64,000 nt of DNA from Parabacteroides goldsteinii. Its GTDB lineage: Bacteria; Bacteroidota; Bacteroidia; Bacteroidales; Tannerellaceae. Numbering within the stretch: position 1 is the stretch's first letter; each line of letters opens with the position of its first letter. The position numbers and the translations under genes were made by a program. The stretch covers positions 62,001 to 126,000 of the forward strand of contig NZ_JADNBB010000013.1 in the NCBI RefSeq assembly GCF_015550595.1. Reading direction: 5' to 3'. Under the pieces are notes generated by a model. It was not told the DNA's origin. It was given only the letters and a program-made list of their open reading frames with translations, and did not search any database. Shown here piece by piece: positions 42,979 through 51,689 of this stretch.

Positions 42979-44745
42979 ATGAAAGAGAAACATTTACGTA
43001 TGTTTCGGCGCATCTTTGCCGGAACTGCAATTCTTGCAATTTTAGTGCCTGTCCGGGCACAAGTGTCTAATCCGTCTACGTGGTCCGATTTTGTGAAGGG
43101 AAGCGGGAATATGTTGGTTGTCGATACGTTTCGTATGCAGACGTTTTCGGGGTCGGATATTGATAATTGGAATTATACGGTTGGGAGTGGAACTGCTGTG
43201 GTGAATAATAAGTTAAAGATCCCCTTGAAAGGATGTGTCTCTTTTGAGCCTTATTCATTAGAAAGCTTCCAGAGAGTATCTGCTTTTATTACGTTTACTG
43301 TTAAGGATATTGTTTCCGGTGAAAAACTATTAGTGGAACTTGATAATAAGGGTGGAAAAAGGGAAGGGACGGTCTATCCTAATGGAGAGCCACCGGCATT
43401 GTCCGTTCGGTTTGGAAATAACCCTTATCGCCTGGATTTCTCAACATCTGCGCCTGCTGCTAAAACAAAGAATGGTTATTTCCTTATTGATAGTATTTTT
43501 GCTAGGGATACGATTCCCCAATATTCTTATTTTTCCGGTCAAGGTGACTGGTATGACAAGACTTGTTGGTCGCATCTTCCGCCTTTACGCCATCGGAGTG
43601 CATTGATTTCCGGAATGGCAACAATTAATTCTGTTGTAAAATGCCAAACAGCATCCCTTGGTGATGGTGGTAGTCTAAGGATTGTAAAAAACGGCCATTT
43701 TATCGTAGATACTCTCTTTCTACATAGTACTGGCAATTTACCGACAAGCATTGATATTCCACTTACAACCTCTGATTTTTCACTGGCGGTACAAGGCGAA
43801 CTGTCTGTGAAAGAGAATATAACCCTTCAGTATACTTTTCCTGAAAAAGGTAAATGGTATTTTCTCTCTTTTCCCTTTGATATTTACCAGAAAGGTATTG
43901 ATAGCCGTTTTCAATTAAAGGATGAGCATTTTGTCGGTAGCGGCAACTACTTATATGTACAAACTTATAATGGTGACAAACGAGCCTCCACTCAAAAGCC
44001 AACCGGAAATTGGGAAGTCTTCTCTCTTTCTGCTTCTTCGGGTAATCTTCTTATTTTTGAAAAAGGGAAAGGCTATCTGGTCGCATTGGATGTAGCCGCC
44101 TCTAATAACACATTGACTTTTTCTGTCGAGGCTAAAAAACTTCCTGTCGGTTTCGGGAAGATCGCTTCTATTCCTGTTAATATAGTCTCATCCACAGATG
44201 TAAACAACGATAATAGCGGTTGGTATCTTTGTGGTAACCCGTTACTTGCTCCGTTGAAACTCTCTCAAATAGAATCTACCTCTTCTCTCGATGGAAACAT
44301 TTATGTATATGATGGAAAGAATTATAAACCTTATGCAATAGGGAGCGATTATGCACTTCCTCCTCTTGCGGCTTTCTTCGTTAAAGCGACCTCCGCTACA
44401 GAACTGATTATTACGAGTGAATCGTCTGCGACAAATGCGGTATTGCTGAAATCCGGTTTTCCTTTGTATTCCGACTTATCGGAGCCGATAGATGTTAAAA
44501 CTCAACAGGTTCAGGTAAATAAGAAGACCGGAGGAGGTATATTGAAGGGTAATACACTTTATCTGAACGATCTACCATCTGCAGGAAAGCTGAAAGTGAT
44601 CGATGTTGCCGGACGTCTCGTTTATTCTTGTCCGGTGCCGTATGGTTCCTCTGTTCAATCATTACCTTTACGGCCCGGTTTATATATCCTGCTTATTGAT
44701 GCGGGTGGTTATCGCACCCAACACAAGTGTGTTCTGACCCAATGA
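42979..44745 (+). CDS. Large secreted protein with possible T9SS-like C-terminal domain
   Basis: 588 residues. A signal peptide ends near PVRAQ. The body is strand-rich with an early lectin-like stretch (FRMQTFSGSDIDNWNYTVGSG) and WYFLSFPFDIY / GWYLCGNPLLAPL motifs found in large Bacteroidetes surface proteins. The last 80 residues (GKLKVIDVAGRLVYSCPV..LPLRPGLYILLIDAGGYRTQHKCVL) resemble the type IX secretion C-terminal sorting domain. I see no catalytic motif. The gene has its own -7 box; the next small gene has a separate promoter. Confidence 0.7.
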   Translation: MKEKHLRMFRRIFAGTAILAILVPVRAQVSNPSTWSDFVKGSGNMLVVDTFRMQTFSGSDIDNWNYTVGSGTAVVNNKLKIPLKGCVSFEPYSLESFQRVSAFITFTVKDIVSGEKLLVELDNKGGKREGTVYPNGEPPALSVRFGNNPYRLDFSTSAPAAKTKNGYFLIDSIFARDTIPQYSYFSGQGDWYDKTCWSHLPPLRHRSALISGMATINSVVKCQTASLGDGGSLRIVKNGHFIVDTLFLHSTGNLPTSIDIPLTTSDFSLAVQGELSVKENITLQYTFPEKGKWYFLSFPFDIYQKGIDSRFQLKDEHFVGSGNYLYVQTYNGDKRASTQKPTGNWEVFSLSASSGNLLIFEKGKGYLVALDVAASNNTLTFSVEAKKLPVGFGKIASIPVNIVSSTDVNNDNSGWYLCGNPLLAPLKLSQIESTSSLDGNIYVYDGKNYKPYAIGSDYALPPLAAFFVKATSATELIITSESSATNAVLLKSGFPLYSDLSEPIDVKTQQVQVNKKTGGGILKGNTLYLNDLPSAGKLKVIDVAGRLVYSCPVPYGSSVQSLPLRPGLYILLIDAGGYRTQHKCVLTQ

Positions 44746-44762
44746 AAGCAAAAACTATCTTG

Positions 44763-44770
44763 TATCTTTG
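44763..44770 (+). promoter_or_regulatory. -7 box of the small membrane-protein gene
   Basis: TATCTTTG, 32 bases before ATG 44803. Confidence 0.5.
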
Positions 44771-44802
44771 CCTGTTGAAAATAACAAAGAAGAAATATCC
44801 TT

Positions 44803-45015
44803 ATGAAGAAGATTAATATTACAACCGGTGTCTTGCTGGTCTACCTGATTGTGATGAGTGTATGGGGGTGGCCCGGAAAGCAGCCTGATCCGGATTGGGT
44901 ACAGTATTTCTCTGTGATGGGAGTATCTGTATTCGTTATCCTCCTATTGCGTTTTCTGCAGATCAAGCGGATGAAGATGCGTGACAAATGGCGGGAAGAA
45001 AATGAGAAAAAGTGA
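44803..45015 (+). CDS. Small two-helix membrane protein
   Basis: 70 residues with helices at about 5-22 and 35-52 separated by KQPDPDWVQY, and a basic, highly charged C-terminus (QIKRMKMRDKWREENEKK). It has its own promoter and a good start. The role is not recognised. Last gene before the AT-rich accessory region. Confidence 0.6.
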   Translation: MKKINITTGVLLVYLIVMSVWGWPGKQPDPDWVQYFSVMGVSVFVILLLRFLQIKRMKMRDKWREENEKK

Positions 45016-45366
45016 TTTCAAATTCTTCCGAATGTAATTTGGATTTCTTCCGAGAGAAATTATTTTTTCTCCCGGAAGGAACATTTGTCCATAAAAAACT
45101 TATCGAAATTTAATAGGCGCTCCTATAGTTAGACAGAGTTTGTCAGAACGACGCGATGGGAGTGAAGGTTGAAATGTAGAATACATAAGGCCCATGTAAA
45201 TAGTTTGGCTTTTGTGTTGATTTTGTCTCTGTGTATTTGTTAGACTTTTCAACAAAGTTATCAACAGGTTAATTTGCTGGAATTATATATATTAGCAATT
45301 TTATGAGTAGAATATGAACAGAAGGATATAACTTGTGGTGAATAACTTTTGTAAGTTATAAAAAGA

Positions 45367-45399
45367 AAAACAGCCTCAGAATAAATCTGAAGCTGTTTT
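45367..45399 (-). terminator. Orphan intrinsic terminator beside the left repeat
   Basis: AAAACAGC/GCTGTTTT (45367-45374 with 45392-45399) around TCAGA/TCTGA, with a U-rich tail on the minus strand. No gene feeds into it now; it may have belonged to a tRNA-like gene cut by the element. Confidence 0.7.
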
Positions 45400-45403
45400 C
45401 TTG

Positions 45404-45416
45404 GTGATCCGCCTGG
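45404..45416. other. Left candidate attachment site
   Basis: GTGATCCGCCTGG, identical to 54039-54051. Read on the minus strand, CCAGGCGGATCAC looks like a tRNA 3' end (T-stem plus acceptor), a common integration target. It sits 5 bases from a minus-strand terminator. Confidence 0.5.
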
Positions 45417-45601
45417 TTCATGAACCTTGCAGTATATTCTCCTATAAATCAATATCTTTGGAGTTATAAGCCTTGTACCTGTCACGTTTTAGTCCTAAAA
45501 AACTGTCCACTTCTGTCTAGTGCCTGTCTGCTTATATCTTGGGTTCAAAAGTATACATTCTTTCTAAATTACGCAAGTCTTTGATTATTAATATTTCAAC
45601 C

Positions 45602-45654
45602 TAGGTGCAAGGTGCAAGCTATATATACATATATATGCTTGCACCTTGCACCTA
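45602..45654 (-). terminator. Long palindrome downstream of the DUF1016 gene
   Basis: TAGGTGCAAGGTGCAAGC (45602-45619) pairs perfectly with its complement at 45637-45654, around an AT-only centre that is itself nearly palindromic. Each arm is a tandem repeat of GGTGCAA. It lies 12 bases past the stop at 45667 and may terminate transcription from either side. Confidence 0.6.
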
Positions 45655-45666
45655 ACCTTTATCTTG

Positions 45667-46758
45667 TTATTCCACAAATTTGTTAAGTTCTTCTTCAACT
45701 TCCTCAATTGTTGGCAATTTGCTTTTCAGATTATCAGGAAGTAGCTCCTTTACATTAAACTCGCTAACTCCAATTGGTGACGAAATATTCTGCAATGCAT
45801 ATTCAACTTCAATCCTATCCTTATCCCGACAGAGCAACATTCCGATGGTAGGATTATCATATTCTCCTCTTAGTGTATTATTAATCAGGTTTTGATAGAA
45901 GTTTAGCTGCCCTAAGTGCTCAGGTTTAAAGTTTCCATTTTTAAGCTCTATAACTACGTAAGCTCTCAAAGGAATATGATAAAACAAGAGGTCGCAGAAA
46001 TACTCCTTATTGTTCAAGTTCAAACAATATTGCTCCCCTACAAATGCAAACCCTTTACCTAATTCGAGAAGAAACTGGGTGATGTGAGTTACAAGTTGCT
46101 TTTCTATATCCCGTTCTCGTGCTTTTTGAGATACAGACACAAAATCAAACCAATACGGGTCTTTTACTACTTCCTGTGCCATATCGGCTGTTAGGGCTGG
46201 TAAGGTCTGCGAGAAGTTTGTTTGTCCTTGTCCGTAATGTTCGTAGAATTGTTGCTTGAACTGATTTTCTAAAATGCTTCTGCTCCAACTGTTATATAGA
46301 GTTTGATGTGCATAGAATAATGCTTCTTCTATATTTTGAGCTTTACTAATTATCACCTTTTGATGTCCCCAAGGAATATCAAAGATAATCTTATAATTAT
46401 CAGCTATTTGTAATTGTCCCTCAACTTGGGGGACAATTGAGTTATTGGGCGAAATATGCATTTGCCCTGCATAAAACTCATAGAAATTCTTACTGTAGTA
46501 TAGGTTCTGACGGGAAAAGCCCTGCATATCAGGAAACTCATTGCGCAAGTCTACTGAAAGCTTGTTTATTACCTTATCACCCCAATTTTGCTCTTTCAGT
46601 TTTAGAGAGATCATTTGTCCTAACCGCCAATAAAAGTGTATCAACTCTGTATTAGCTGTTTTTATCATTCGTATTTTAGTAGAACGAATTTGCTGTTTGA
46701 TGGTTTTCAGCCACTCTATATATTCACTATCTATTGTACTAATAGGATTATCTTTCAT
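45667..46758 (-). CDS. DUF1016 (YhcG/RhuM-type) PD-(D/E)XK nuclease-domain protein
   Basis: 363 residues from ATG 46758 (MKDNPISTID); the -7 box at 46775-46782 rules out a longer start. The N-terminal DUF1016_N region is TELIHFYWRLGQMISLKLKEQNWGDKVINKLSVDLRNEFPDMQGFSRQNLYYSKNFYEFY. The C-terminal nuclease fold has FAFVGEQYCLNLNNKEYFCDLLFYHIPLRAYVVIELKNGNFKPEHLGQLNFY, with D and E-x-K placed as in PD-(D/E)XK enzymes. The family occurs in restriction and mobile islands; precise role unknown. Confidence 0.88.
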   Translation of the reverse strand: MKDNPISTIDSEYIEWLKTIKQQIRSTKIRMIKTANTELIHFYWRLGQMISLKLKEQNWGDKVINKLSVDLRNEFPDMQGFSRQNLYYSKNFYEFYAGQMHISPNNSIVPQVEGQLQIADNYKIIFDIPWGHQKVIISKAQNIEEALFYAHQTLYNSWSRSILENQFKQQFYEHYGQGQTNFSQTLPALTADMAQEVVKDPYWFDFVSVSQKARERDIEKQLVTHITQFLLELGKGFAFVGEQYCLNLNNKEYFCDLLFYHIPLRAYVVIELKNGNFKPEHLGQLNFYQNLINNTLRGEYDNPTIGMLLCRDKDRIEVEYALQNISSPIGVSEFNVKELLPDNLKSKLPTIEEVEEELNKFVE

Positions 46759-46774
46759 GTACCTTTGTTTTTTG

Positions 46775-46782
46775 CAAAGGTA
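46775..46782 (-). promoter_or_regulatory. -7 box of the DUF1016 gene
   Basis: TACCTTTG on the minus strand, 16 bases before ATG 46758. Confidence 0.55.
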
Positions 46783-46912
46783 AACAATTAAATATAATGA
46801 TAGTATGTTTTTGAAATACATTCTTTTAGCTTAGTAGTGGTGAAAGTTCATAGAACACTCCTAAAGTATTCCTTTGAATTGAATAGTGTTATGCTAATAC
46901 TTGGTTCCGAAA

Positions 46913-46951
46913 ATCTGTACCTACTAATATTACGCAAATTGTATCTGTTTC
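46913..46951 (+). promoter_or_regulatory. Paired MocR operator upstream of the aminotransferase
   Basis: ATCTGTACC (46913-46921) and ATCTGTTTC (46943-46951), 30 bases apart start to start. The same pair with the same spacing lies upstream of the MocR gene. Confidence 0.6.
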
Positions 46952-47009
46952 CATTTACCTTTTATGCTTTACTTTGCAATATTTTAGTTCTCAAATACAT
47001 TTAATGATT

Positions 47010-48206
47010 ATGAAGTTGAAATTTGCAAATAGAATGTCTTATATAAAGGCTTCGGAAATACGAGAAATACTCAAAGTGACAGAGCAAGAAGATGTTATTT
47101 CATTTGCTGGTGGACTACCTGCCCCTGAATTATTTCCAATAGATGAAATTAATCAAATGACTCAAATAGTATTAAAGGAAGCAGGAACAAAAGCTCTCCA
47201 ATATACTACTACTGAGGGGTATTCCCCTTTACGTGAATGGATTGCCAAACGAATGAATGAACGTTTAGGAACATCGTTTGATAAAGATAATATTCTTATC
47301 ACACATGGATCACAGCAAGGATTGGATTTGTCAGGTAAAGTTTTCTTGGATGATGGTGACATCGTATTATGTGAAAGTCCTACTTATTTAGCTGCAATTA
47401 GCGCATTTAAGTCATACGGATGTAGCTTTGTGGAGATACCTACGGATGAAGAGGGGATGAATATGACTGTATTGGAAGATGTACTGAATAATGCCCCCAA
47501 AGTGAAATTAATATATGTAATACCCACTTTCCAGAACCCCACCGGAAAAACATGGAGTTTGGAAAGACGCAAAAAACTTGCGGAACTATCTGCCCGATAT
47601 GATATTCCTGTTATTGAAGATAATCCCTACGGAGAATTAAGATTCGAGGGAGAATCTTTGCCCTCTATAAAATCATTTGATAAGGTTGGTAATATCTTGT
47701 GTGCTGGTAGTTTTTCTAAGATATTCTGTCCCGGCTTCCGGATTGGTTGGATTGCTGGCGATAAAGATATTATCCGCAAATATGTTCTAGTTAAACAGGG
47801 TACAGATTTACAGTGTAACACGATAGCTCAAATGACTATTGCCGAGTATCTGAAACGGTATGATATTGATAAACATATTGGTAAAATCGTAGAAGTTTAC
47901 AGAAAACGTAGAGATATAGCTATGGAGTATATAGAACGCTATTTTCCTGACAACATCAGATATACCTATCCACAAGGCGGATTATTCACTTGGATTGAAT
48001 TACCCGAAGAGATTTCAGCACGTGAGATTCTGAAAAAGTGTATAGAACGAAAAATAGCTTTTGTTCCTGGTGGCTCATTCTATCCTGTCGAACACAAAGA
48101 AAATACACTTAGACTGAATTACTCCAATATGCCAGAAGAACGAATAATAAAGGGGCTTCAAATAATAGGAGAAGTTCTACAGGCATACATCAGCCCATCA
48201 GAGTGA
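47010..48206 (+). CDS. PLP-dependent aminotransferase (LysN/2-aminoadipate type)
   Basis: 398 residues. FANRMSYIKASEIREILK opens the fold; ISFAGGLPAPELFP, TEGYSPLREWIAKRM, ITHGSQQGLDLSGKVFLDDGD, IYVIPTFQNPTGKTWSLERRKKLAELS, DNPYGELRFEGE, and SFSKIFCPGFRIGWIAG with the PLP Lys. Fold type I, related to aromatic and 2-aminoadipate aminotransferases. Starts at ATG 47004 or 47010. The MocR regulator gene converges with a 9-base overlap, and both share an operator, so the aminotransferase is probably its target. Confidence 0.9.
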   Translation: MKLKFANRMSYIKASEIREILKVTEQEDVISFAGGLPAPELFPIDEINQMTQIVLKEAGTKALQYTTTEGYSPLREWIAKRMNERLGTSFDKDNILITHGSQQGLDLSGKVFLDDGDIVLCESPTYLAAISAFKSYGCSFVEIPTDEEGMNMTVLEDVLNNAPKVKLIYVIPTFQNPTGKTWSLERRKKLAELSARYDIPVIEDNPYGELRFEGESLPSIKSFDKVGNILCAGSFSKIFCPGFRIGWIAGDKDIIRKYVLVKQGTDLQCNTIAQMTIAEYLKRYDIDKHIGKIVEVYRKRRDIAMEYIERYFPDNIRYTYPQGGLFTWIELPEEISAREILKKCIERKIAFVPGGSFYPVEHKENTLRLNYSNMPEERIIKGLQIIGEVLQAYISPSE

Positions 48207-49616
48207 CTCTTTGATTATATCTCCTAATCGTTTTAAACGTTCTTCAAGGAGTGGAGTCCATCGTTGCCCATAACTTAAGCGCATACAGTTCGTGTATTGT
48301 TCTTGTAAGGTAAACATACGTCCGGGGGCTATGCTTATTTTCCGCTGCATAGCCCTGTAATAAAGCTCTGTTGTATTAATTCGCTTGTCTAACTCCACCC
48401 AAAGCATAAATCCCCCCTGTGGAGTTACAATCTTTGTGTTTTCAGGGAAATGATCCATAATAGAATGAGCAAAATGAATACTATTTGCACAAAGCTCTCG
48501 ACGAAGTTTACGCAAATGATTTTCGTATCTGTCATTCTCCATAAAGTTAGCGACGGCTTCCTGATTAAGAGTAGGTGTAGAGATTAGATGTATATTTTTC
48601 CGACGAATAATAGCCTCTTTAAATCTTCCGGGAGCAATCCAACCTACTCGATACCCTGGTGCTAACGTTTTAGATACAGCCCCACACCACAATACAATTC
48701 CTTCTTTATCAAATGCTTTACAAGGTTTAGGTCTTGAATTTCCAAAGAAGATGTCGCCATACAAATCATCTTCGATTAATGGTATATTATGTTCAGCCAA
48801 CATATTGACAACCTCTTTTTTGTGGTCATCAGGCATACAACTTCCTAATGGATTATTGAAATTACTTATAAGCAGACAAGCATTAATTTGTGGCAAAACT
48901 TTTTTTAGAGCATCGGGATCAATGCCTGTTTCGGGATTTGTTGGTAGTTCTAAAACACGTAATCCCAAACTATTGGCAAGCTGTAACATTCCAAAATAAA
49001 CTGGACTTTCGACGGCAATCGTATCTCCTGCCTTGGCAATCACAGATAAAGCTAAAGCAACAGCATTAGTGACTCCTGCTGTAGTTACTATATCTTCTTC
49101 TGTCAAATTTCCATTCCAGCTATAGGTGAAACGAGCTACAGCCTTACGCAAGTGGATGTTTCCCTGTGTTTCATCATACCGAGTACCATTACCCGGAAGT
49201 GTTTGCATTGCTCTTATTAGTTCCTTATTGAGTTTTGCTATTGGTAATAAAACATCTTCGGGCATCCCTAAAGAAAACCGGGTAATAGACTTATCTCCAA
49301 TTTCTAATGAACGATATACTTCAGCAATTAATTCCACGACTTCTTTACTTTCATCTTTCACAGATGGTTGTGTGGTGGCTGGAGCAGATAAGCGTATTGG
49401 CTTATAATTGACAATGTATCCCGATTTAGGGCGTGATATTATGTAGCCGTCCTTTTCCAATTCATAGTATGCTTGAATTGCTGTATTTAAACTTACCCCA
49501 TTTTCATTACTTATAGTGCGTAAAGAGGGCAGCTTTTCACCAGCTTTCCATACACCCTTTTTTATCTGCCAAGCAATATTTCTCGCTATTTCTTGATATA
49601 AGACTTCTTTTTTCAT
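48198..49616 (-). CDS. MocR/PdxR family transcriptional regulator
   Basis: 472 residues. The N-terminal GntR winged helix (about 1-70) has LYQEIARNIAWQIKKGVWKAGEKLPSLRTISNENGVSLNTAIQAYYELEKDGYIISRPKSGYIV. The aminotransferase-like domain has TAGVTNAVALALSVIAKAGDTIAVESPVYFGML, ISNFNNPLGSCMPD, IEDDLYGDIFF and the PLP Lys in CGAVSKTLAPGYRVGWIAPG. MocR proteins bind direct repeats in DNA and sense PLP or an amino compound. The direct repeat at its own promoter fits autoregulation. Confidence 0.92.
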   Translation of the reverse strand: MKKEVLYQEIARNIAWQIKKGVWKAGEKLPSLRTISNENGVSLNTAIQAYYELEKDGYIISRPKSGYIVNYKPIRLSAPATTQPSVKDESKEVVELIAEVYRSLEIGDKSITRFSLGMPEDVLLPIAKLNKELIRAMQTLPGNGTRYDETQGNIHLRKAVARFTYSWNGNLTEEDIVTTAGVTNAVALALSVIAKAGDTIAVESPVYFGMLQLANSLGLRVLELPTNPETGIDPDALKKVLPQINACLLISNFNNPLGSCMPDDHKKEVVNMLAEHNIPLIEDDLYGDIFFGNSRPKPCKAFDKEGIVLWCGAVSKTLAPGYRVGWIAPGRFKEAIIRRKNIHLISTPTLNQEAVANFMENDRYENHLRKLRRELCANSIHFAHSIMDHFPENTKIVTPQGGFMLWVELDKRINTTELYYRAMQRKISIAPGRMFTLQEQYTNCMRLSYGQRWTPLLEERLKRLGDIIKESL

Positions 49617-49626
49617 AATTCACCTA

Positions 49627-49665
49627 ATCTGTATCCTGCAAATATACAAAAACTATATCTGTATC
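49627..49665 (-). promoter_or_regulatory. MocR operator and promoter of the MocR gene
   Basis: ATCTGTATC at 49627-49635 and again at 49657-49665, exact and 30 bases apart, bracketing the minus-strand -7 box TATATTTG (49646-49639). A regulator bound to both would straddle the promoter. Confidence 0.65.
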
Positions 49666-49784
49666 TACTTTTGATTTAGAGTTACTTTTGCAAACTGATT
49701 TTAATGCTCTTCTTTGTATTCTAAATAAAAGGAAAATAGAGTATTGTATTTAGCCGTATAATATAAACCTATATAATAGATAAA

Positions 49785-50636
49785 ATGACAGTAAAACAGC
49801 TTTCCAATGAACTGATATTGAAAATCAATGCAGAGATAGAAACATTTTGTATAGATAGTGATATATCTTCAAGTAAGGCTCTGTATATGATTGATTTCAT
49901 CAGACCATTGTTTGAAGAACTAAGAGAGTATATACACAAATATAACTTTCGGGATAATGAGGAAGAGATAGACTTCTTTAAAAATAGCAAACCGTTAATT
50001 CTAAGTAAACTAATATACTACAATGATATTTATACGCTTGAATTAAGAAAGCCAAATGGCAATAAAGAGGTAGTCAAGGAGCATTACAAGAAAAAGCAAT
50101 CGGCAATCGTAGACTTCTGTAATAATAATCTTGACTTCTATCAATATTATCGTTCCAAAGCAATACATTTGGATAAATATTACTTTCTCAGAGGGCATGA
50201 GAACTACAAGTTATGCCATAATTGTGGCTTATTGGATAGAGATCCTTTGTTCTCGACCTGTTGTGATCATAGGGTAGCCAAGATGTTGGCTTATGATATG
50301 TTGGAAATCTATTTGCATCAGAGATTACAAGATGTAGAGAGAACAGAAGTGATAGCAACCAGCCGAGCTTCTTTGCCTGATAATCCATTTCGATGGACAG
50401 GAACTAAAGTTGCTGCTATTGAATTGGGATATGCTATATATGCTGCCGGAGTTCTAAACAATGGAAATGCTGATATAAAGGAAATAATGACCTATATAGA
50501 GGCATCATTCAAAGTAGACTTAGGTGATTACTATCGTACTTATCTTACAATCAGGGAGCGTAAAAGAGATAGGACAGCCTTTCTTAATAGTCTTATCGAA
50601 AAGCTCCTTCGGAAAATGGACGAAAACGACAATTAA
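49785..50636 (+). CDS. rteC: RteC-domain protein
   Basis: 283 residues matching RteC, the regulator that switches on excision of Bacteroides conjugative transposons such as CTnDOT. Visible are an N-terminal coiled region, HLDKYYFLRGHENYKLCHNCGLLDRDPLFSTCCDHRVAKMLAYDMLEIYLHQRL, WTGTKVAAIELGYAIYAAGVLNNGNADIKEI, and the helix-turn-helix tail FKVDLGDYYRTYLTIRERKRDRTAFLNSL. No rteA/rteB or tetQ is seen nearby, so this may be a relic or a regulator of this element. Neighbour of the octamer array at 50791. Confidence 0.88.
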   Translation: MTVKQLSNELILKINAEIETFCIDSDISSSKALYMIDFIRPLFEELREYIHKYNFRDNEEEIDFFKNSKPLILSKLIYYNDIYTLELRKPNGNKEVVKEHYKKKQSAIVDFCNNNLDFYQYYRSKAIHLDKYYFLRGHENYKLCHNCGLLDRDPLFSTCCDHRVAKMLAYDMLEIYLHQRLQDVERTEVIATSRASLPDNPFRWTGTKVAAIELGYAIYAAGVLNNGNADIKEIMTYIEASFKVDLGDYYRTYLTIRERKRDRTAFLNSLIEKLLRKMDENDN

Positions 50637-50790
50637 TTTGCCTATAAAGTTTTACTAAATTATTTTCTCTTTTCGCAAGTTCCTCATAAACTATATGGAC
50701 TTTTGAAAAGAGAAAGTATTTTTTATCTGTATGCGAAAGATATAATGCAGTCTGCCAATCCTGCTATTTTGCAATAGTGCTTTCATACTA

Positions 50791-50862
50791 TCTTGTAATC
50801 TTGCCATCTTGTAATCAAGAAAACAAGTTATCAAGAAATCAAGCTATCAATATTTCAAGAAA
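50791..50862. repeat. Array of nine contiguous octamers (TCTTGTAA / TCAAGAAA type)
   Basis: The 378-base gap 50637-51014 has no gene. From 50791 it reads TCTTGTAA, TCTTGCCA, TCTTGTAA, TCAAGAAA, ACAAGTTA, TCAAGAAA, TCAAGCTA, TCAATATT, TCAAGAAA without breaks. The first three carry TCTTG, the others mostly its complement CAAGA, giving an inverted layout around 50814. It resembles iterons or partition sites; no Rep or Par gene is present. Confidence 0.75.
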
Positions 50863-50904
50863 ACAACATTGCAATACTTCACTTCAAAACTCATTGGTCG
50901 AGGA

Positions 50905-50945
50905 ACGCCTAGCGGCAAGGGGCGGGACCACCCGTCCCGACGAGC
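50905..50945. other. GC-rich hairpin patch, possible oriT relic
   Basis: In an AT-rich gap, a 40-base GC-rich patch contains CGGGAC-CACCC-GTCCCG (50923-50939), a perfect 6-base hairpin. Such patches occur at transfer or mobilisation regions of Bacteroides elements; no relaxase gene is adjacent. Confidence 0.35.
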
Positions 50946-51014
50946 GAATTATATTTAAATAAGCAAATGAATATTGTTTAATATTGAATGGTTGTTGGAG
51001 TAATTTGTGCTACA

Positions 51015-51689
51015 TTACTTCTCGTTTGTTTTCTTTACTTCTCTTAATGTTAATGAATCAACAGTTTTTCCATTATAAGTTGTAGTCAATACTCTACATT
51101 GTTTATTGGCAGGAACATCAACTAATGAGACTTCCTCTAATTCCATTTTAGTAATTACTCTTGTACATATTTCTCCATTATATAATTTCCCTTTTATATG
51201 ATTACATTTATTGTAGCTTTCATTGCATATTGAACAGTGGCTTTTTTTTACGATGCCACCAACGCTTGCAAACATCATTTCTGGGAAAAGTAATTTTTCA
51301 TACCATTCAAGTCTTGTGATGTATCCATTTGCAGATATGGATTCATATGGGCAATTTCTAACTACACTTCCATAAGTGACTTGTGCCTTTACTAAATTAC
51401 TCCAAGCTTCGCTCATGTCATCCTCTTTTATATTTATGAGCATTTGCAACTCATACTGTACTGATTGTAAAGACAGATCAAGGCAAAAGGCGAGATTAGC
51501 TTCATCACTTAATCCGTGTTCAATATATTTTCTTTTTAATTCTAACAAATTGTTTCTATATGTTTCTAGTGTTTCTATTTCTTCTTTTTGTATTTCGGAA
51601 GCAATAGTTATGAATGCTTTTTTTTGGGCAATAGATGCTACCTTATTGAATTCGCTAATTAGCAGGTTGGGGGGCAAAATATCTTTCAT
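51015..51689 (-). CDS. Hypothetical protein with Cys/His cluster
   Basis: 224 residues, not recognised. The first 110 are helical and charged (IQKEEIETLETYRNNLLELKRKYIEHGL). A zinc-type cluster follows, CSICNESYNKCNHIKG at about residues 154-169, then EICTRVITKMELEEVSLVDVPANKQCRVL, which recalls the end of HK97 prohead-protease-like folds (VSLVD-P). Its start overlaps the stop of the upstream gene by 4 bases (ATGA), so the two are translated together. Lies just downstream of the integrase on the same strand. Confidence 0.6.
   Translation of the reverse strand: MKDILPPNLLISEFNKVASIAQKKAFITIASEIQKEEIETLETYRNNLLELKRKYIEHGLSDEANLAFCLDLSLQSVQYELQMLINIKEDDMSEAWSNLVKAQVTYGSVVRNCPYESISANGYITRLEWYEKLLFPEMMFASVGGIVKKSHCSICNESYNKCNHIKGKLYNGEICTRVITKMELEEVSLVDVPANKQCRVLTTTYNGKTVDSLTLREVKKTNEK

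Larger units (their letters stand above)
45016..45666. other. Gene-free junction between core and accessory DNA
   Basis: 650 bases with no supported gene. It holds an imperfect hairpin near 45043-45078 (TTCCGAGAG/CTCCCGGAA), a cluster of TTATCAACA-like words near 45260, an orphan minus-strand terminator (45367-45399), the left copy of the 13-base repeat (45404-45416) and a 53-base palindrome (45602-45654). The drop in GC begins about here. Confidence 0.6.

Noticed and set aside
45240-45370. Chromosomal origin suggested by TTATCAACA-like words
   Set aside because: Only loose DnaA-box resemblance, no dnaA, and a few copies in AT-rich DNA are expected by chance.
45261-45485. 74-residue minus-strand frame
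   Set aside because: It runs across a terminator hairpin and the 13-base repeat, with no promoter or recognisable protein.
50188-50388. 66-residue frame opposite RteC
   Set aside because: Shadow of the rteC coding strand.
50791-50862. CRISPR array
   Set aside because: Units are 8 bases with no spacers and no cas genes in the window.
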